Assembly: GCA_964019695.1 (NCBI GenBank)
Contig: OZ026531.1
Span: 5,093,701-5,157,700 of the forward strand
DNA: 64,000 nucleotides
Direction of reading: 5' to 3'
Source of the DNA: Loripinus fragilis
Lineage: Eukaryota > Mollusca > Bivalvia > Lucinida > Lucinidae
This document shows, one piece after another, positions 21,444-32,700 of this stretch. The notes below the pieces were generated by a model. That model had not been told where the DNA came from. It did not search any database and saw only the letters and a list, made by a program, of their open reading frames with translations. The translations under genes were made by a program, and so were the position numbers. Within the stretch, counting starts at the first letter, position 1. Every line of letters starts with the position of its first letter.

Positions 21444-21587
21444 CTAGAAAGGAGGAAAAATAATGAAACAAGCCAGCACATACGATTTTGGTACTTATCA
21501 TATATGAGAAAAAGCCTTTAAACGGCCATGCTGACATATCTAGCAAAACTATATGTCTAATTTTTGGTCCGAGTCTTTCTCTGTTTC

Positions 21588-21838
21588 TATATTTTGTGCA
21601 GGAGACAAAAATATTTCAATATTGCACTTGTCCTGCAGGACGAGTGACTTACAATTTTCACTCATCCTGCAAACACATGCCCTTGTCCTTTAAAAGCGTA
21701 TGCAATAAAGAACATAAGGAAGTAATATGTAATATGACTTCCTACAGGACGAGTGCTTTGAAAAGTATTACTCGTCCTTTCTAGATTTCACTCATAATTA
21801 TGAGCGGACGAGTGGAATTTTGTCCCCTGTTGTGTAAT
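21588..21838. mobile_element. Fold-back MITE with CAGGACGAGTG repeats
   Basis: The ends GGAGACAAAAATATTTCAAT and GAGTGGAATTTTGTCCCC are loosely inverted; inside are CCTGCAGGACGAGTGACTTA and ACAGGACGAGTGCTTTGAAA. A sister copy is at 36190-36450, with fragments near 23740, 53950, 55980 and 60800. Confidence 0.7.
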
Positions 21839-22109
21839 CTTTGCACGCAGCAAATGCTGACAAGACTACATCTACCGGTAAATGAAGACTCAGACCCATA
21901 ATTAGATTCTAGCCCTGTTGAATATATCAGCATGGGAATTTAATTTTGTGCATATGCATTAAGTACCAAAAACTCATGTGCTGGGCCATATGATTTATCA
22001 AGGTTTATGTCTTCAAATTGGTTTCTACTGTAATCTATAGGTGCTACTTAAGAAATGAAGTGACACATACAGTCTTGATAAACTGCTAAATGTTTTAGAC
22101 AAACAAGAA

Positions 22110-23430
22110 ATAAGTCAACAGAAACCTGTTATCATTGTCAAGAACCTTTTCTATTTTTTTACCTATTTTGGGGGCCATTTTTGTTACCACAGCAACCGTA
22201 AAAGTCAAATTAATAAAAGATTTTTACATTTGGGCTATTGTTCTAATAAACTAAAAGGATGAAATTGTTGCTTTTTTTTTATTTTTTTAGTGTCATAAAT
22301 TTACTTATCATCATCTATCGGCTGTCTAAAGATCTACCTGCATTAAGAGGCTATTTTTGCCTCCCTATGAGGCAAAAATTTGAAAATTGTTTTTCACAAT
22401 TTCGTCTTATTAGTTTACTAGAAAAATAGCTAAAGTGTAAAAGTATGGAATTAAGTCGACTTTTACCGTTTTTTTTACCCTTGCTATGGTAACAAAAATG
22501 TCTGCCAAAAATAGGGGAAAAATAGGAAATTGGCGCTTTTGAGCAAATTAAAGACATTTGACAGAGGAATTAACATAGAGCACAAGCAAATACCAAAAAG
22601 GTATTTTAACAGATGATAGAATTTATCAACACAACATATCAAAGGAGGGTCTGGATGGGGTATAATGATTAGTGAATAATAGCCCTTTTTTTATAATGAA
22701 TAGTGAATAATTAGCCCCCCCCCCCCCCAAAAAAAAAGAATAGTGAATAATGAGGGCCTAAAAACTGATGAATAATCCTATTTTTTTTTATGAATTGAAT
22801 AAAAAAATTAATGAATAGTGAATAATCAAGTTTCTTTGCCACCTTTCTTACTTATAATGAATAATTGGTCTTATTTTAATGAATAACCCAAAATTTTAAT
22901 GAGATAAATAATGGGCTAAATTATTAATGAATAGTGAATACCAGACCCCCCCCCCCCCATCCAGACCCTCTTAAAAGGACTTTTTTGGTATTTAGCTGTG
23001 CTGATATCTAATTTTAAAAAATCTTTCTCCATAACCCTTAAATTTGGCCAAAAGTGACATTTCTCTATTTTAAGCCTATTTTGTCAGCCATTATTGTTAC
23101 CATAGCAATGGTAAAAGTGAAATAAATGCCAGGCTTTTACACTTTGGCTATCCTTTTAATAAACCAATCGGAAGAAATTGGTGATAAGCAACTTTTAGGT
23201 TTTGGCTCCAGAGGGGGGCCAAAAAAGCCCCTTAATGCACGTAGCTCTTTGAAGCTCCTAGCTATACTAGTTTTTGAGATAATTTTATTATGACCATTTA
23301 AAGGGGGAATAATGCCACTGAGGGAGATAATTCAGACTAACTTAATTTTTTTTAGAACAAACTCATGAATGGACGGACAAGCCCAAAGCAATATGCCCCC
23401 TCAACTTTTACAAAGTTGGGGGCATAAAAA
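22110..23430 (+). mobile_element. Pearl-like element with hairpin GGGGGCATAAA end
   Basis: Repeated landmarks are CATTTTTGTTACCACAGCAA, GGTAAAAGTGAAATAAATGC and GGCTATCCTTTTAATAAACC, with one inner copy inverted (22350-22520). It ends ATGGACGGACAAGCCCAAAG then CAACTTTTACAAAGTTGGGG then GCATAAA. A shorter member is at 46240-46532. A TIR element (22643-22973) is nested in it. Confidence 0.65.
22643..22973. mobile_element. TIR element rich in GAATAATGAATAGTG repeats
   Basis: The ends GAGGGTCTGGATGGGG and CCCCATCCAGACCCTC are perfect inverted repeats. The interior is a degenerate TGAATAGTGAATAAT repeat with two poly(C) tracts (about 22716-22728 and 22946-22958). Confidence 0.75.
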
Positions 23431-23504
23431 CTTGATATTTATAACTCCAATAGTTGGAAATATTGAATTATGGACACTGAAAATAGGGCTTTTTTTTTAA
23501 CTAT

Positions 23505-23600
23505 TTTGATAAAACATGTTTTGGTGCGTAAAAGAAATGTCTCCGAGACATTTCTTTTACGCACCCCAAAAATATGTTTGATAGTAAAAAAACTGATAAT
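23505..23600. mobile_element. Variant hairpin MITE (GAAATGTCTCCGAGACATTT)
   Basis: Same architecture as the GAGACGGTTC family with a different core: TGGTGCGTAAAAGAAATGTC and GACATTTCTTTTACGCACC. A relative with GAAACGTCTC is at 49635-49745. Confidence 0.75.
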
Positions 23601-23960
23601 AATCATTTTGGGGTGATATATATTTTTATGTCTATTTTCTTACAATTCAATCTATTTGTGGCTGTGTATTCTGTTTTCCCTTTTGGGCTTTTATCCTCTA
23701 ATTCAAAATATTGATAATTCCAAATAAAATCTGAGGCAGGGGTGGAAAATTCTAAAATTCCTACTTGTCCTACATGCCCATTTGTGTTTGAAAATATAGT
23801 AATTACATTAGAAACAGTCAAAAATTCTACTCATCCTGCAGCATGAGGTACTCATCATGGCTAGCAGTTGAATGGATTTTTTCAGCCCTGTGAGGACTTT
23901 GAATTTATGAATTTCAAACAAAGTCATAATTGGGTCAGGAAAATTTCTGAAACTACATAC

Positions 23961-24047
23961 CAAAGCTCGACTGACGTTGCCACCTGTAGCGAGGGACTTG
24001 AAGAAACTTGTATTATAGATCAGCTGTACTTCGGAGATATCTATCAC
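23961..24047 (-). CDS. VPS8: VPS8 exon 10, propeller
   Basis: This 87-nt exon has 29 codons: VIDISEVQLIYNTSFFKSLA then TGGNVSRAL. It is nearly identical to the vertebrate EISEVQLVYNSSHFKSLATGGNVSQAL, one of the most conserved parts of the propeller. The acceptor is TTTAATTTAG|GTGATA and the donor TTG|GTATGT. The Met that opens the longest reading frame here is created by intron sequence; the real border is the splice acceptor. Confidence 0.97.
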
Positions 24048-24167
24048 CTAAATTAAAAAGATACAAAAATGAATGCAATCTATTTATAATGCTATTTTGG
24101 GGGCCATAGGTATGGACTGTGTTATAAGTGAATCATATAATAAAGGAACAAACAATTTTACAAAGAA

Positions 24168-24240
24168 ATTATAGCAAAATCTGCATTTGGGGAGGCGATA
24201 TGCCTCCCCAAATGCAGATTTTGCTATAATTTCTGAATTA
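24168..24240. repeat. Perfect 73-bp palindrome
   Basis: GAAATTATAGCAAAATCTGC then ATTTGGGGAGGC is followed after ATAT by its exact complement. It lies about 120 nt upstream of the exon 10 acceptor. Confidence 0.85.
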
Positions 24241-24807
24241 GATTCAAATTGGATATAAAAGCAGGAATGTAGGTTAACAGCAAACTGTGAGTGGAGCCAT
24301 AGGACTGGTTTTTGACCATATATCCAATGGTACACCACCCTAGATAAACATTTTGAATATGTTTTAATATCACCATTCTAATGTACTATTACGAGACTAC
24401 TTATCTGTCAAAAAAGTAGTGAAATGTATTATCTTGTGCCTACAGCCTCCCATTGCCAGCTGCTCAAAACTACTTGCTAAGCCAATGAAGTATCATCTGG
24501 TTTTTGATATGGCTTCCTTGGCTAGATAAACTGTTGCAAATGCATAACATTATCCAATCCAATGTCACATTATATTCGCAAAAGCATTTATAATACTATG
24601 TTACACAATGTATCTTTCAAAAAGTTATATTTCCAAAAATAACTTTTCCACCAGTGAAATATACACACTCAGGCTGACCTCTGCTTTCTCCATTGACTTC
24701 CTTGAAGCCACTTCCTTCTTTAAAATGTCTGAAATTTTCTTATTAGTTAAAAAAAATTTAGTGTGGATATACATTCCCAGAAGTTGCGTATCTATAGCTC
24801 AACATGA

Positions 24808-27060
24808 CCCTATAGTGGGGCGGATATGTAACAATTTTGAGAAGAATCATGCATTTTATGATAAAAGCATGAAACTTGGTACATGGCTAGTTGATAACAA
24901 AACTAAAAAAATAAGGGTCAGTGCCACGCCGAAAATGCCCTCTTATGGCTGCCATCTTGTTTTTCCAAAATGGCCGCCTTTTTTCAACTTATTCATTATA
25001 ATCTCATTATTTAATTGCAAACATCATGTTTTCTTCAGTTAATTTTACTTAAATAGCCATCAGTTATATCTCAATACCTTAAAATCATCTTTCAATTTTA
25101 AAAAAATCAGGATTGAGGCTGTATTTTTTCAAGATGGCCGCCACTTTTGTAACTAAAAAGTGCAGTTATATTATAAAACTTTACAAAGTTATAAATTTGT
25201 TGCAAATTACTTCTAGCAAGTAGAAATAGTCCCATTAAACAAGTTACTAACTTATCAGCATGGCTTTATTGTTGTGTATTGTTCAAATATGGTATCAAAG
25301 ATGGCTACCAATGGGCAAATCATAACATACTATCTGCTTTCATTTGGAACTGGAAGAATGTAGCTTAAATGTATGCAAACGATTTTAAAGAATAACTTTA
25401 TTTAATGGCTTTGAATAAAGAAGAGAGCATCCAACATACCATCCAAGACGGCTGTCAAAGTAGAAATGTTATATGGACACCATTTATAAGGTGGCCGCCA
25501 TCTTGGTTTTTCCAAAATATGCAGTCTATTTTAAATTGCATTATTTAAGCTCATACATTTGCAAGCCAATTTGTTGTCTTCATTTATTTCCACTTATTTT
25601 GCAGTCAATTATACTAATTTGCCTCAAAATTGTCATTTAGGCTTAGAAAACACAAGATTTAGGGCATAGTCTCAAGGTGGCTGTCACATTTTGCATCCAA
25701 AGGGAGCTCAGTGGCTAAATGGTAGAGTGCTTGGCTCGAGACCGAGGGGCCACGGGTTCGAGCCTCACCGACGATGTGTGTTGTGGTCCTTGAACAAGAC
25801 GCATTTATCCTAGCTTAGTACTGGTTCAACCCAGGAAGACCCTTCCCTGTTTAATTGAAAGATTGTTGATGGGACGTAAAGAATCAATTCAAACAAACAA
25901 AAACACAATTTGCATTGTCAATAGTGGTGGTATACCAACTTGACAAATTATGAATTTCCATGCAAAATCATTATGCAATTAAGTAGAAAGAGCTGCACAT
26001 ACAAGGGACGAACTTATCAGACTTTATTTTTATTTTAACTTGTTATAACATGGTATTCAAGATGGCTTTGTATTTAGTTTTAGAAAAAAAAAAGAAACGT
26101 ATTTTTACTTTCTATAGGAACATATTTTGAGGTTGTATGAAGTTATGAAAATAAGTTTCAAGAAATTATTATATTTAATGAATTAGGATAGTAAAGGGGA
26201 CATCCAACCTGTCATCCATGATGGTTGCCAAATTTGGTTTTAGACACTTATACAGATGTTGCTATTATGTGTGTTCTATATAAAATTGATATGATAAAAA
26301 TGAGATACAAAGAATTTTTGTACCTATAGCAAACTAAAATTGTCCTTTGTAGAATTGCCATTGCATAAAATATTATTTTATTGCATCAGATTTTAGTGAA
26401 AATTCCTATAAAATCTGTAATAGAGATAACAAAGTTTCTTTTTGACCTTTCTCCTTCTCATCAAGTTACCATAGGCTTAAAAGGCTATATGTCTCCTAAA
26501 AACTGTATACAATTTAAAAAAAAATGTACTTAGACCACAACCCTCCGTTTTCACACACATCAACTTTTCAACTTGATCTTGTCAAATGACGTATTTGCTG
26601 CAGCCAGCCTTATTAGGTTGTGTCACATTTTGAGCCTTTCTATGCTTGGAACAACTTGAATTTGATGCAATAATCTGAATTAAGTTCATTTTATGATGTT
26701 TTCATAAAGCAAGCTTGATGTAACATATAAAAATGGTGGCCATCTTATAAAATGGCGGCCATCTTGGATAATATGCCAATCTACATGTGATTTCAGATAA
26801 TTACAAATGTTCTATTGTTAAAATTCACACTTACACAAGCTTTAAATACAAGTTTATTGCGAAATGATACTCAACGTAACAGGCATTACATGAAAATAGA
26901 TCGCCATTTTGAAATTCAAGATGGAGGCCGTCAAGGTGCATTTCTGGCTATGCACTGACCCTCAGAAATTTTGATAATTACTAATCTGGCCATGTACCAA
27001 GTTTCATGCTTTTATCATAAAGTGCACGATTTTTTCACATATCTGCCCCACTACTATGGG
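24808..27060. mobile_element. 2.25-kb element with about 180-bp TIRs and AAGATGGCGGCC-like motifs
   Basis: The left arm (TATAGTGGGGCGGATATGTA, TTTATGATAAAAGCATGAAA, CTTGGTACATGG) and the right arm (its inverted form ending ATATCTGCCCCACTACTATG) pair over about 180 bp, including AGGGTCAGTG and the GCCATCTTG motif. Between them are about a dozen ATGGCNGCC or GGCCGCCATCTTG strings on both strands. No transposase frame was seen. A family A SINE lies inside (25693-25893). Spurious frames cover the left arm. Confidence 0.7.
25693..25893 (+). mobile_element. tRNA-derived SINE, family A
   Basis: GGAGCTCAGTGGCTAAATGG (A box), CCACGGGTTCGAGCCTCACC (B box), CTAGCTTAGTACTGGTTCAA and the tail TTGATGGGACGTAAAGAATC. 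Confidence 0.85.
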
Positions 27061-27134
27061 TACAGTGTTGAAGGACAGACACATTATGCAATGTTAACCC
27101 TTAGTATATGGGAAACCCTTAAATGGGTACTTTA

Positions 27135-27205
27135 ACAAACAGTGAAGACCCTGATGAAATGCCGCATGATGTGGCATTCCATCAAGGTCTACACTGTTTG
27201 TCAGG
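27135..27205. mobile_element. Short hairpin MITE (CAAACAGTGAAGACCC)
   Basis: AACAAACAGTGAAGACCCTG then ATGAAATGCC pairs with GGCATTCCATCAAGGTCTAC then ACTGTTTGT. Confidence 0.75.
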
Positions 27206-27376
27206 AAAAAAGATCTGAAGACATAAAAATACATTTTTTTTTCAATTATATCCCGACACCCCCAGAAATGTACAATCGACTATCACCAGTTTATTGTATC
27301 AAACCAGAAGGAAGAATCCATTAGTATACAAAAGGTTAACAAGGAATATCTCATGTTTTCTTCTCTCTTTGTTTAC

Positions 27377-27460
27377 ATCCAGTTCTTCTTCCGACCGTAC
27401 ATCTATCACATGGATTCTTTCACTTGTATCTATGGTAACCAATGTTCGAGTATTCATCCA
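27377..27460 (-). CDS. VPS8: VPS8 exon 9, propeller
   Basis: This 84-nt exon has 28 codons: WMNTRTLVTIDTSERIHVID then VRSEEELD. It matches WINSRTVVLLDSVEKLHVIDRQTQEELE. The acceptor is TATTTTCAG|TGGATG and the donor GAT|GTAAAC, phase 0. The donor has C at +6, which is acceptable. It joins directly to VIDISEVQL in exon 10. Confidence 0.95.
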
Positions 27461-27984
27461 CTGAAAATAAAGGTAAAACACCAATCTTTCTCTTCATTGC
27501 CGAAAAATATTAACAGAAACGACGCCCTGTAACTGGTTTTAAACATATCTGTCTTCTACATGGCAATGTCCCTGCTCTTGCCTCCGAAATAGTTACGGCG
27601 TTTTGGAAGAAAGAAAAAGTATCTGTTTTGCCTCACCTCCTGTATTCCCTAGATATTGCTCTATGTGATTTCTTATTGTTTTCCGAAATTGAAATAATTC
27701 CTTGCTGGGCAGAAATACTAGTCCTGACATGCTCTTGGATCTGCTATTCATCAGTACTTTATTACTGAGCCCAAATCAGCATACCTTGACGCCTTCAGGA
27801 AGTGGATACACAGGTTGAAGCTTTCCATTTCTAGCCACGGAGCGTTCTTTGATGGCATGGAATGAGCACTTTTGGGCTTACTTGAAATTTGAAGTCTCCA
27901 GATAGAAATAAGCAATTCTTTTCGAACATCCCTCGTAACTTTGTACTAATAACTGGAAAACTGTTTCAGATAAATTGTCCTACC

Positions 27985-28060
27985 TAGCCAGTTTTGGTTT
28001 TATTCTTTATGTCCAAGTCAACAATATTTCAGTCACTTTGGGACGAGTTACCAAACCAGT
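27985..28060 (-). mobile_element. SINE family A 3' remnant
   Basis: TTTATTCTTTATGTCCAAGT then CAACAATATTTCAGTCACTT, breaking off after ACCAAACCAGTA. Confidence 0.55.
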
Positions 28061-28141
28061 AATGTTTCAGAAGATTTGCAAAGGTTTTCAAACTATGTTG
28101 GAGAGCTGATGCCAAACTGAATCCATGACTTGAATACTTAC

Positions 28142-28222
28142 AGTTATATTTAGAAGTTTGTAGTTCAGTGAGATTTTCTGAAGAGCTGTACATTTAATAT
28201 CTTGAGCACTTGAACATACAAC
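28142..28222 (-). CDS. VPS8: VPS8 exon 8, propeller
   Basis: This 81-nt exon has 27 codons: VVCSSAQDIKCTALQKISLN then YKLLNIT. It is a diverged match to the QKHLHLYYDLINFTW region, but it is fixed in place by its phase and by the next exon, which supplies W-N-R-T. The acceptor is TTTTTTTACAG|GTTG and the donor ACT|GTAAGT. A 90-bp direct duplication lies just upstream of the acceptor. Confidence 0.85.
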
Positions 28223-28248
28223 CTGTAAAAAAAGGGAACGTTGTATAG

Positions 28249-28424
28249 AGCTGGGCCAGCTCATGGGATTTTTGGTGTATATCAGTCTCAATTTCAATCC
28301 TGGGCATCTTGACGAAGTATTTTGAGACCATTTTTTGAGCTGGGCCAGCTCATGGGATTTTTGGTGTATATCAGTCTCAATTTCAATCCTTGGCATCTTG
28401 ATGAAGTATTTTGAAACCATTTAA
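28249..28424. repeat. 90-bp direct tandem duplication upstream of exon 8
   Basis: Two copies of GAGCTGGGCCAGCTCATGGG ... CAATTTCAATCCTGGGCATC ... GTATTTTGAGACCATTT differ at about five positions. The nearer copy begins about 27 nt upstream of the exon 8 acceptor. Confidence 0.85.
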
Positions 28425-28673
28425 TTTCGTCCGGCTTTCCCAGGATTACCACATGGTCATTTGCATTTTTAGATATTATAAAGCTGAAAATAAACCAGAG
28501 ATGTATTTAATATAATCTGCCTAATTCAACTTTTTGGGGCTAACTTTCTATAGAGTTCATGAGATTTTGGTACTTAACCCAAAAGCGAAAAGTTGTTCTT
28601 AAAACATGCAGACATTTTCTATTTATCTATTACTGATATATACTTAAATTTTAGCTTGAGCATCCCCTCACTT

Positions 28674-29096
28674 TCTTGTGAGACTGCACTGATACCCAGG
28701 CCCATCTGAGCATTCTTGACACATATGCGATAAGTTCCAAAATTTCATGTACTGGCCCATATAATGAAACAAATATTCCATTTCCTTTGTTTGATTTGAT
28801 TCTTTACATCCTAGTTAACAATTTTTCAGTCAAGTTGGAATGGATCTTCCTGGGTTGAACCAGTACTAAGCAGAGGTTAAAAAGTCTTGCTCAAAGACAC
28901 AATGCAGTGCCTCAGGTGAGGCTCGAAACCACAACCCTCGATCTCAAGTCAAGCACTCTACCACTGAGCAACCACACTCCTCTCACAGCTCTTGTGAGAC
29001 TGTACTAAAACTCAGGCCCATCTGAGCATTCTAATCACATATGTGATAAGTTCTAAAATTTCATGTACTGGCTCAAATACTGAAACAATTATTCCA
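28674..29096. repeat. About 110-bp direct repeats flanking a SINE
   Basis: CTTGTGAGACTGCACTGATA ... GCGATAAGTTCCAAAATTTC (28674-28783) recurs at 28985-29096, on either side of the family A SINE at 28795-28985. The flanks differ by about 15 percent, so this is not a target duplication. Confidence 0.7.
28795..28985 (-). mobile_element. tRNA-derived SINE, family A
   Basis: GATTCTTTACATCCTAGTTA tail, AGTCTTGCTCAAAGACACAA core, AGGCTCGAAACCACAACCCT B-box region and CTCTACCACTGAGCAACCAC A-box region. Confidence 0.8.
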
Positions 29097-29250
29097 TAAA
29101 TTTGCATTAGCCCTTTCCATTCCGATGGACTTTCCCAAACATATTGATACAATAATAATGGGATAGTCCATATTGTTTTTTAAACTTTTGAGAGGTCACA
29201 TGTCAATATTTCTAAATTATGATAAGTAACCAAAATCTGTTTTTATCTTA

Positions 29251-29316
29251 GGGCTATTCTAGGAAAAAGTCTGACCAGGGGGTGTAACACATCTTTTTTT
29301 CTTTTCTTTTCTTTTT

Positions 29317-29347
<31 letters not shown>

Positions 29348-29486
29348 GGGAGGGGGGCACCACCAAGAAATTTAAATTAATTGAAGGGCATCACCAAAGA
29401 ACAAAAACAACAGTGGTACCCCACCCCAAGAAATTTATTTTAAAGCTGCCTTCCACCCCCTGGTCACACTTTTTCCTGGAATAGCC
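29251..29486. mobile_element. TIR element with poly(T)-poly(G) interior
   Basis: The ends GGCTATTCTAGGAAAAAGTC and GACTTTTTCCTGGAATAGCC-type (with CCAGGGGG/CCCCCTGG inside) are inverted over about 31 bp, flanked by TTAG on both sides. The inside has CTTTT repeats, a T16 tract and a near-pure run of over 20 G (29327-29357). Confidence 0.7.
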
Positions 29487-29487
29487 T

Positions 29488-29565
29488 TAGCTAATAGTGC
29501 AGACCCTGATGAAATGCTGCATTATGCAGCATTTCATCTGGGTCTTCACTATTTGCCAAAGTACT
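29488..29565. mobile_element. Short hairpin MITE (GCAGACCCTGATGAAATGCT)
   Basis: ATAGTGCAGACCCTGATGAA then ATGCTGCAT pairs with ATGCAGCATTTCATCTGGGT then CTTCACTAT. Confidence 0.75.
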
Positions 29566-29616
29566 TGTTTACCGTAAGCCAGAATGAAAATGGCTAATGG
29601 TTCCGTTGATACAAAC

Positions 29617-29739
29617 CTGGTGGAAGTATATAGTTGATTCTCTGGCAAATGCTAGAACAGGGTCAATAACTCTGTCACTTTCTGACACTTGAATAATGAC
29701 AAACTGCCAGGCCAGGAGCGGTAGAGTAGAAGCATCTCC
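29617..29739 (-). CDS. VPS8: VPS8 exon 7, propeller; parent of the 95-bp satellite
   Basis: This 123-nt exon has 41 codons beginning GDASTLPLLAWQFVIIQVSE, then SDRVIDPVLAFAREST and IYFHQ. It matches SVPLLAWHFVAVQ...NPMLAFCRGD of vertebrate VPS8. The acceptor is TAATTTTAG|GGAGAT and the donor CAG|GTTTGT, phase 0 at both ends. Its first 78 nt plus 17 nt of preceding intron are repeated about 26 times directly upstream. Only this copy has the 3' half of the exon with a proper donor, so it is taken as the working exon. Confidence 0.95.
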
Positions 29740-32700
29740 CTAAAATTACAGAAATAAGCACATCTTAATCTTAATAAACTGTACACCATCCCCTACACAC
29801 TTAAAACACTAGCAAAAGCTAAACCAGAGTCAATAGCTCTGTCACTTTCTGACACTTAAATAATGACAAACTGCCAGGCCAGGAGCGGTAGAGTAGAAGC
29901 ATCTCTCTAAAATAACAGAAATAGACAATAACTCTGTCACTTTCTGACAATTGAATGACAAACTGCCAGGCCAGGAGCAGTAGAGTAGAAGCATCTCCCT
30001 AAAATTACAGAAATAGTCAACAACTCTGTCACTTTCTGACAATTGAATAATGACAAACTGCCAGGCCAGGAGTGGTAGAGTAGAAGTATCTCCCTAAATT
30101 AACAGAAATAGTCAATAACTCTGTCACTTTCTGACAATTGAATAATGACAATCTGCCAGGCCAGGAGCGGTAGAGTAGAAGCATCTCCCTTAAATAACAG
30201 AAATAGTCAATAACTCTGTCACTTTCTAACACTTGAATTATAACAAACTGCCAGGCCAGGGGCGGTAGAGTTGAAGCATCTCCCTAAAATAATGGAAATA
30301 GTCAATAACTCTGTCACTTTCTGACACTTGAATTATGACAAACTGCGAGGCCAGGAGCGGTAGAGTAGAAGCATCTCCCTAAAATAACAGAAATAGTATA
30401 TAACTCTGTCACTTTCTGACACTTGAATAATGACAAACTGCCAGGCCAGGAGCGGTAGAGTAGAAGCATCTCCCTTAAATAACAGAAATAGTCAATAACT
30501 CTGTCACTTTCTGACACTTGAATAATGACAAACTGCCAGGCCAGGAGCCCAGGGGGGGTACTCTAATTTTTTCCACATACGTAGGTTCGGACCCAGCATC
30601 TATCGTTCACCCCAAAAAAATATCAGGAATTTCAAGCACCCAAAAAAATAATTGGAAATTTTAGCAACCCCAAAAAATATCCCAATTCTGTACCTAAACC
30701 TTTAAAAAAGACCCTAAATTGCATTCACCATATCTACATTAATTGCTGGTTCCTGCTTTACAGGTGGTCAGTAATGGAGAAACAGGTAACCAGTACCCCC
30801 CCCCCCCAATACCTGGAAATGGGGGGGTTCTGGTTACCTGTATTTACATTACTGACCACCTGTAGACAGGGAACCAGCAATTAATGTAGATATGGTGAAT
30901 AGAAATGACCCTCAAACTAGCCCGATTTTGTGATGCCTCTAAAAAAATATTCACAAAATCTTTATACCCCCAAAAAATATTCATTTTTCTGAAAACCCCA
31001 AAAAATATTGAAATTCAGAATTTTGAACCCCAAAAAATGGGCAGAGCCTACGTATGTGTGAAAATGTCAGAGTACCCCCCCTGGGCCCAGGAGCGGTAGA
31101 GAAGAAGCATCTCCCTTAAGTCACAGAAAGAGTCAATAACTCTGTCACTTTCTGATACTTGAATAATGACAAACTGCCAGGCCAGGAGTGGTAGAGTAGA
31201 AGCACCTCCCGAAAATAACAGAAATAGTCAATAACTCTGTCACTTTCTAACACTTGAATAATGACAAACTGCCAGGCCAGGAGTGGTAGAGTAGAAGCAT
31301 CTCCCTAAAATAACAGAAATAGACAATAACTCTGTCACTTTCTAACACTTGAATAATGACAAACTGCCAGGCCAGGAGTGGTAGAGTAGAAGCACCTCCC
31401 TAAAATAACAGAAATAGTCAATAACTCTGTCACTTTCTGACACTTGAATAATAACAAACTGCCAGGCCAGGAGTGGTAGAGTAGAAGCATCTCCCTAAAA
31501 TTACAGAAATAGTCAATACCTCTGTCACTTTCTGACACTTGAATAATAACAAACTGCCAGGCCAGGAGTGGTAGAGTAGAAGCATCTCCCTGAAATAACA
31601 GAAATAGTCAATAACTCTGTCACTTACTGATACTTGAATTATGACAAACTGCCAGGCCAGGAGCGGTAGAGTAGAAGCATCTCCCTAAAATAACAGCAAT
31701 ATTCAATAACTCTGTCACTTTCTGATACTTGAATTATGACAAACTGCCAGGCCAGGAGCGGTAGAGTAGAAGCATCTCCCTAAAATAACAGAAATAGACA
31801 ATTACTAGGTCACTTTCTGACACCTGAATAATGACAAACTGCCTGGCCAGGAGCGATAGAGTAGAAGCATCTCCCTAAAATAACAGAAATAGTCAATAAC
31901 TCTGTCACTTTCTGACACTTGAATAATGACAATCTGCCAGGCCAGGAGCGGTAGAGTAGAAGCATCTCCCTAAAATAACAGAAATAGCTTATAACTCTGT
32001 CACTTTCTGACACTTGAATTATGACAAACTGCCAGCCAGGAGCTGCTGAGTAGAAGCATTTCCCTAAAATAACAGAAATAGTCAATAACTCGGTCACTTT
32101 CTGACACTTGAATAATGACAAACTGCCAGGCCAGGAGCGGTAGAGTAGAAGCATCTCCCTAAAATAACAGAAATAGTCAATAACTCTGTCACTTTCTGAC
32201 ACTTGAATAATGACAAACTGCCAGGCCAGGAGCGGTAGAGTAGAAGCATCTCCCTAAAATAACAGAAATAGTCAATAACTCTGTCACTTTCTGACACTTG
32301 AATAATGACAAACTGCCAGGCCAGGAGCGGTAGAGTAGAAGCATCTCCCTAAAATAACAGAAATAGTCAATAACTCTGTCACTTTCTGACACTTGAATAA
32401 TAACAAACTGCCAGGCCAGGAGCGGTAGAGTAGAAGCATTTCCCTAAAATAACAGAAATAGTCAATAGCTCTCTCACTTTCTGACACTTGAATTATAACA
32501 AACTCCAGGCCAGGAGCGGTAGAGTAGAAGCATCTCCCTAAAAAAACAGAAATAGTCAATAACTCTGTCACTTTCTGATACTTGAATAATGACAAACTGC
32601 CAGGCCAGGAGCGGTAGAGTAGAAGCATCTCCCTAAAATAACAGAAATAGTCAATAACTCTGTCACTTTCTGACACTTGAATAGTAACAAACTGCCAGGC

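Noticed and set aside
24608..25042. 144-codon plus-strand frame
   Set aside because: It runs into the arm of the long-TIR element and is composed of repeat sequence; no domain or splice context was seen.
29300..29360. Poly(G) tract as a functional G-quadruplex
   Set aside because: It lies inside a TIR element, and long homopolymers are often misassembled; no regulatory context was seen.
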